NCBI GenBank assembly: GCA_031256305.1
Contig: JAIRQU010000270.1
Span: 1-9,090, forward strand
DNA: 9,090 nucleotides
Direction: 5' to 3'
DNA from: Burkholderiaceae bacterium
GTDB taxonomy: Bacteria > Pseudomonadota > Gammaproteobacteria > Burkholderiales > Burkholderiaceae_C
The position numbers and the translations under genes are program-made. Each line of letters begins with the position of its first letter. Position 1 is the stretch's first letter. Below the pieces are notes generated by a model. The model searched no databases, was not told where the DNA came from, and saw only the letters and a list, made by a program, of their open reading frames with translations. Positions 6,609 to 9,090 of this stretch are shown piece by piece.

Positions 6609-6714
6609 CGCTAACGGCTTTTGCGCCAAACCGGGATATACATGATTGGATTTTGCGTGTAACCCCTTGTTTACCGCTGGGACGGCAATGGCGACGCAGG
6701 GGCCGCCGTTAGCG
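6609..6714. repeat. Interrupted inverted repeat with inner stem, attC-like outline
   Basis: CGCTAACGGC at 6609-6618 is the exact reverse complement of GCCGTTAGCG at 6705-6714. Just inside, TGCGCCA at 6622-6628 can pair with TGGCGACGCA at 6689-6698, leaving three bases bulged. A further hairpin, TTACCG/CGGCAA, is possible at 6671-6688 (with a G-T pair in the bottom strand). The outline of two paired boxes each side, an unequal spacer and a large terminal loop, directly after a gene, resembles an integron attC site. The outer boxes contain the CTAAC/GTTAG core but miss GTTRRRY at its last two positions. It fills the 144 bases between two convergent genes, so it could instead be a mobile repeat or part of a terminator region. 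Confidence 0.6.
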
Positions 6715-6725
6715 TTAAAGGCCGG

Positions 6726-8312
6726 TCAACCATTTTTAGCGCCAGCATCCATCGCAGGCGTGCGAATCAGATAATCGAACGCCGACAGCGCCGCCGCCGC
6801 GCCAGAACCGGCGGCTACCACGATCTGCTTGTAGGGCGTGGTGGTGCAGTCGCCCGCGGCAAAGATGCCGGGCGCGCTGGTCTGGCCCTTGGCGTCGATA
6901 ACGATTTCGCCTTGCCGCGTGCGCTCGACCGCGCCGCCCAGCCATTCGGTGTCCGGGATCAGGCCGATTTGCACGAACACGCCTTCCAGCGGCAACTGGA
7001 CCAGCTCGCCGCTGTCGCGGCGTTTGAAGTGCAGACCGTTGACCTTGCCGTCCGCGCCGGTGATTCCGGTGGTCTGGGCGTTGGTGTGGACGGTGACGTT
7101 GGGCAGGCTGCGCAGCTTGTCGATCAGCACCGCGTCGGCCTTCATTTCCGGCAGAAATTCCAGCAGGGTCACGTGCTGGACCACGCCTGCCAGGTCGATG
7201 GCCGCTTCCACGCCCGAATTGCCGCCGCCGATGACGGCCACGTCCTTGCCCTTGAACAGCGGCCCGTCGCAGTGCGGGCAGTAGGCCACGCCGCGGGTCT
7301 TGTATTCCTGCTCGCCGGGGCAGCCGACGTTGCGCCAGCGCGCGCCGGTGGCGACGATGACGGCGCGGCTGTGCAATTGGCCGCCGTTGTCCAGCGTGAC
7401 GTTGGCCAGGCCGCCGGGCCGCGCGGCGGGCGTGAGCGCGGTCACGCGCTGGGCGTTCATCACGTCCACGCCGTAGCCGCGCACCTGCCCGGCCAGCGCG
7501 GCGGCGTAGGCCGGGCCGTTGGTTTGCGGCAGGCCAGGGTAGTTTTCGATTTCGTTGGTGTCGTTGACCTGCCCGCCTAGGCGGTCGGCCACCAGGCCGG
7601 TGCGGATGCCCTTGCGCGCGGCATAGATGGCCGCCGCCGCGCCCGCCGGGCCGCCGCCGATGACCAGCACCTCGAACGGCGCTTTGGCGCTGATCCGCAC
7701 CGCGTCCCGCTGCGCCGCGCCGGAATCGACCTTGTGCAGAATGTCCTCCAGTCCCATGTGGCCATTGGCGAAGGGCTGGCCGTTGAGGTAAACCGTGGGC
7801 ACGCCCATGATTTCGCGCGCGTCAATTTCTTGCTGGAACAGGCCGCCGTCAATCACCGTGACCGTGATGCGCGGATTGAGCGTGGCCATCAGCGCCAGCG
7901 CCTGTACCACGTCCGGGCAGTTGTGGCACGACAGGCTCATGTACACCTCGAAGTTCAGGTTGGCCTCCAGCGCCTTGATCTGCTCCAGCAACTCTGGCGC
8001 TTCCTTGGGCGGGTGGCCGCCCGTCCACAGCAGGGCCAGTACCAGCGAGGTGAATTCGTGTCCCAGCGGAATGGCGGCAAAACGCAGACGCGCCGGCGCG
8101 CCAATGCGCTCCAGCGTGAACGAAGGCACGCGCCGATCTTGTCCGTTGGTGCGCAGCGCGATCATGCCGGGCCGCATGGCGGCGATTTCGCTCAACAGCT
8201 CATGCAGCTCGGCGGATTTGGCGTCGCCGCCGAGCGCGGCCACAATCTCGAACGGCTGCGTCACGCGCTCCAGATAGGCCGCCAATTGTTGCCTGATGGT
8301 GTCGTCCAGCAT
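6726..8312 (-). CDS. ahpF: Alkyl hydroperoxide reductase subunit F (NADH-dependent flavoprotein)
   Basis: A 528-residue cytoplasmic FAD enzyme that passes electrons from NADH to the peroxiredoxin AhpC; E. coli AhpF has 521 residues. The N-terminal domain (about 1-200, double thioredoxin-like fold) carries the CHNC disulfide at 129-132 that reduces AhpC. The thioredoxin-reductase-like core follows: FAD motif GGGPAG at 219-224, [15 protein letters not shown] at 246-260, [14 protein letters not shown] at 321-334, redox CPHC at 345-348, NAD(H) motif GGGNSG at 362-367 and the FAD-closing [14 protein letters not shown] at 483-496. All catalytic cysteines are present. The ATG at 8312 has AGGAG 8 bases upstream. 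It lies 181 bases downstream of ahpC on the same strand, and its own Shine-Dalgarno allows expression separate from ahpC. I am confident of this assignment. Confidence 0.97.
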   Translation of the reverse strand: MLDDTIRQQLAAYLERVTQPFEIVAALGGDAKSAELHELLSEIAAMRPGMIALRTNGQDRRVPSFTLERIGAPARLRFAAIPLGHEFTSLVLALLWTGGHPPKEAPELLEQIKALEANLNFEVYMSLSCHNCPDVVQALALMATLNPRITVTVIDGGLFQQEIDAREIMGVPTVYLNGQPFANGHMGLEDILHKVDSGAAQRDAVRISAKAPFEVLVIGGGPAGAAAAIYAARKGIRTGLVADRLGGQVNDTNEIENYPGLPQTNGPAYAAALAGQVRGYGVDVMNAQRVTALTPAARPGGLANVTLDNGGQLHSRAVIVATGARWRNVGCPGEQEYKTRGVAYCPHCDGPLFKGKDVAVIGGGNSGVEAAIDLAGVVQHVTLLEFLPEMKADAVLIDKLRSLPNVTVHTNAQTTGITGADGKVNGLHFKRRDSGELVQLPLEGVFVQIGLIPDTEWLGGAVERTRQGEIVIDAKGQTSAPGIFAAGDCTTTPYKQIVVAAGSGAAAALSAFDYLIRTPAMDAGAKNG

Positions 8313-8493
8313 GATGAATGCTCCTGAAATAGTAGCGCAAGAGGATGCTAATCAAGTCTTGCCGGGGTTGGAATGGCCAGCGTAACCGGTGTGGAAACGG
8401 GCCGGCAAACCCCGCCGCACGGCGGCGCTTGTGTGCGGCCCGGTCATCGCGGCGCCCCCGGTTATGCCGCGCGTGGCGTATCTGGCGGCAAGA
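8313..8493 (-). other. ahpC-ahpF intergenic spacer with competing stem-loops
   Basis: The spacer is long for a two-gene operon. On the plus strand TTGCCGG (8359-8365) can pair with CCGGCAA (8402-8408), and the overlapping CGGGGTT (8363-8369) with AACCCCG (8408-8414); these are alternatives. CCGCCG (8412-8417) and CGGCGG (8420-8425) form another tight dyad. Near ahpF, CTCCT at 8321-8325 is the complement of its AGGAG ribosome site. I see no clear promoter and no stem followed by a T-run. Confidence 0.5.
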
Positions 8494-8506
8494 TCAGATC
8501 TTGCCG
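8486..8506 (-). repeat. Perfect 10-bp-arm dyad on the ahpC stop codon
   Basis: CGGCAAGATC (8486-8495) and GATCTTGCCG (8497-8506) are exact reverse complements around a single central base. The ahpC stop codon (8496-8494) is in the middle. In the mRNA this gives an 8-bp stem with a 5-base loop, including the last codons of ahpC. No U-run follows, so it is not a standard terminator; it could block 3' exonucleases or partly stop transcription before ahpF. Confidence 0.65.
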
Positions 8507-9057
8507 ACCAGTTCCAGCGAAGGGGCCAGCGTCTTGTCGCCTTCCTTCCACTTGGCCGGGCAGACTTCGCCGGGGTGCTTGGCCACGTAGATGGCGGCCT
8601 TGACTTTGCGCAGCAGCTCGTCGGCGTTGCGCCCGATGCCCTCGGCGGTGATTTCCTCGGCCTGGATGACGCCCTGCGGATCGACGATGAAAGCGCCGCG
8701 GTCGGCCAAGCCCTGGCCTTCGCGCAGCACATGGAAGTTTTGCGTCAGTTGCCAGGTCGGGTCGCCGATCATGGTGAACTTGATCTTGCGGATGGCGTCG
8801 GACGTTTCATGCCAGACCTTGTGCGAAAAATGCGTGTCGGTGGATACCGAATAGATTTCCACGCCCAGCTTCTGGAAATCGGCGTAGTGATCGGCCAGGT
8901 CTTCCAGCTCGGTCGGGCACACGAAGGTGAAGTCGGCCGGGTAGAAAAAAACGACCGCCCACTTGCCTTTGAGGGTGGCTTCGGTGACCTCAATGAATTT
9001 GCCTTCGCGGAAAGCCTGGTTCTTGAACGGTTTGATCTGGGTGTTGACGAGGGTCAT
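8494..9057 (-). CDS. ahpC: Alkyl hydroperoxide reductase subunit C (2-Cys peroxiredoxin)
   Basis: A 187-residue cytoplasmic typical 2-Cys peroxiredoxin that reduces hydrogen peroxide, organic hydroperoxides and peroxynitrite, and is recycled by AhpF. The length equals that of E. coli AhpC. The peroxidatic cysteine is Cys47 in [14 protein letters not shown] (38-51), with the PxxxTxxC pattern intact at 40-47; the resolving cysteine is Cys166 in [10 protein letters not shown] (161-170). Other family landmarks are [14 protein letters not shown] at 71-84 and [20 protein letters not shown] at 97-116. ATG 9057 has AGGAG 7 bases upstream. It is the first gene of an ahpC-ahpF pair. Only 21 genomic bases remain upstream before the contig end, so a promoter or OxyR site cannot be examined. 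Confidence 0.98.
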   Translation of the reverse strand: MTLVNTQIKPFKNQAFREGKFIEVTEATLKGKWAVVFFYPADFTFVCPTELEDLADHYADFQKLGVEIYSVSTDTHFSHKVWHETSDAIRKIKFTMIGDPTWQLTQNFHVLREGQGLADRGAFIVDPQGVIQAEEITAEGIGRNADELLRKVKAAIYVAKHPGEVCPAKWKEGDKTLAPSLELVGKI

Positions 9058-9064
9058 GCAAGTA

Positions 9065-9069
9065 CTCCT
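9065..9069 (-). promoter_or_regulatory. Ribosome binding site of ahpC
   Basis: CTCCT on the plus strand is AGGAG on the coding strand, 7 bases before ATG 9057. The same AGGAG precedes ahpF, so both genes have strong translation signals. Confidence 0.8.
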
Positions 9070-9078
9070 GTTGGGGTT

Positions 9079-9090
9079 AGATCGGAAGAG
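9079..9090. other. Illumina adapter remnant (not genomic)
   Basis: The last 12 bases, AGATCGGAAGAG, are identical to the start of the common Illumina TruSeq read-through adapter, and they sit exactly at the contig end, where untrimmed adapter is found. True sequence probably ends at about 9078. Confidence 0.93.

Noticed and set aside
6912..7580. Plus-strand open frame opposite ahpF (222 codons)
   Set aside because: It is a shadow of ahpF, whose motifs are all intact on the minus strand.
1..9090. tRNA, rRNA, CRISPR array, transposase or integrase
   Set aside because: No cloverleaf, regularly spaced repeat array or recombinase motif was found on either strand by reading.

Overview
The window (about 65% G+C by eye, dipping to about 50% in one place) looks like a contig end from a betaproteobacterium, most likely Burkholderiales. 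The grounds are the GC-rich coding style, the type of glutaminyl-tRNA synthetase and TPR protein, an anion-type ABC transporter with a duplicated permease, and an ahpC-ahpF pair. I cannot name genus or family.

Layout, left to right. The plus strand opens with the 3' third of glnS, cut by the window edge, followed by a small exported TPR protein with one C-terminal membrane anchor. Facing them on the minus strand is a two-gene ABC operon, transcribed right to left: a 594-residue duplicated permease, then an ATPase with an extra C-terminal domain. No substrate-binding protein is in view. A 524-base non-coding stretch separates it from a plus-strand YbhB/YbcL (PEBP) family gene, whose leader can form two alternative hairpins. 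Next comes a less GC-rich segment with a ParB-like gene (ParBc_2 type), followed by a 106-base structured inverted repeat. The right end carries ahpC and ahpF on the minus strand (ahpC first): the peroxide-reducing peroxiredoxin and its flavoprotein reductase. A perfect 10-bp-arm dyad sits on the ahpC stop codon between them.

Functionally the window is mostly housekeeping: translation (GlnS), peroxide defence (AhpC/AhpF) and solute uptake (ABC). The accessory-looking part is 5755-6725, where base composition drops, a ParB-like gene stands alone, and the downstream repeat has the outline of an integron attC site without matching its consensus well. The last 12 bases match the start of the Illumina TruSeq adapter and are very probably not genomic. 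I found no tRNA, rRNA, CRISPR array, transposase, integrase or clear intrinsic terminator.
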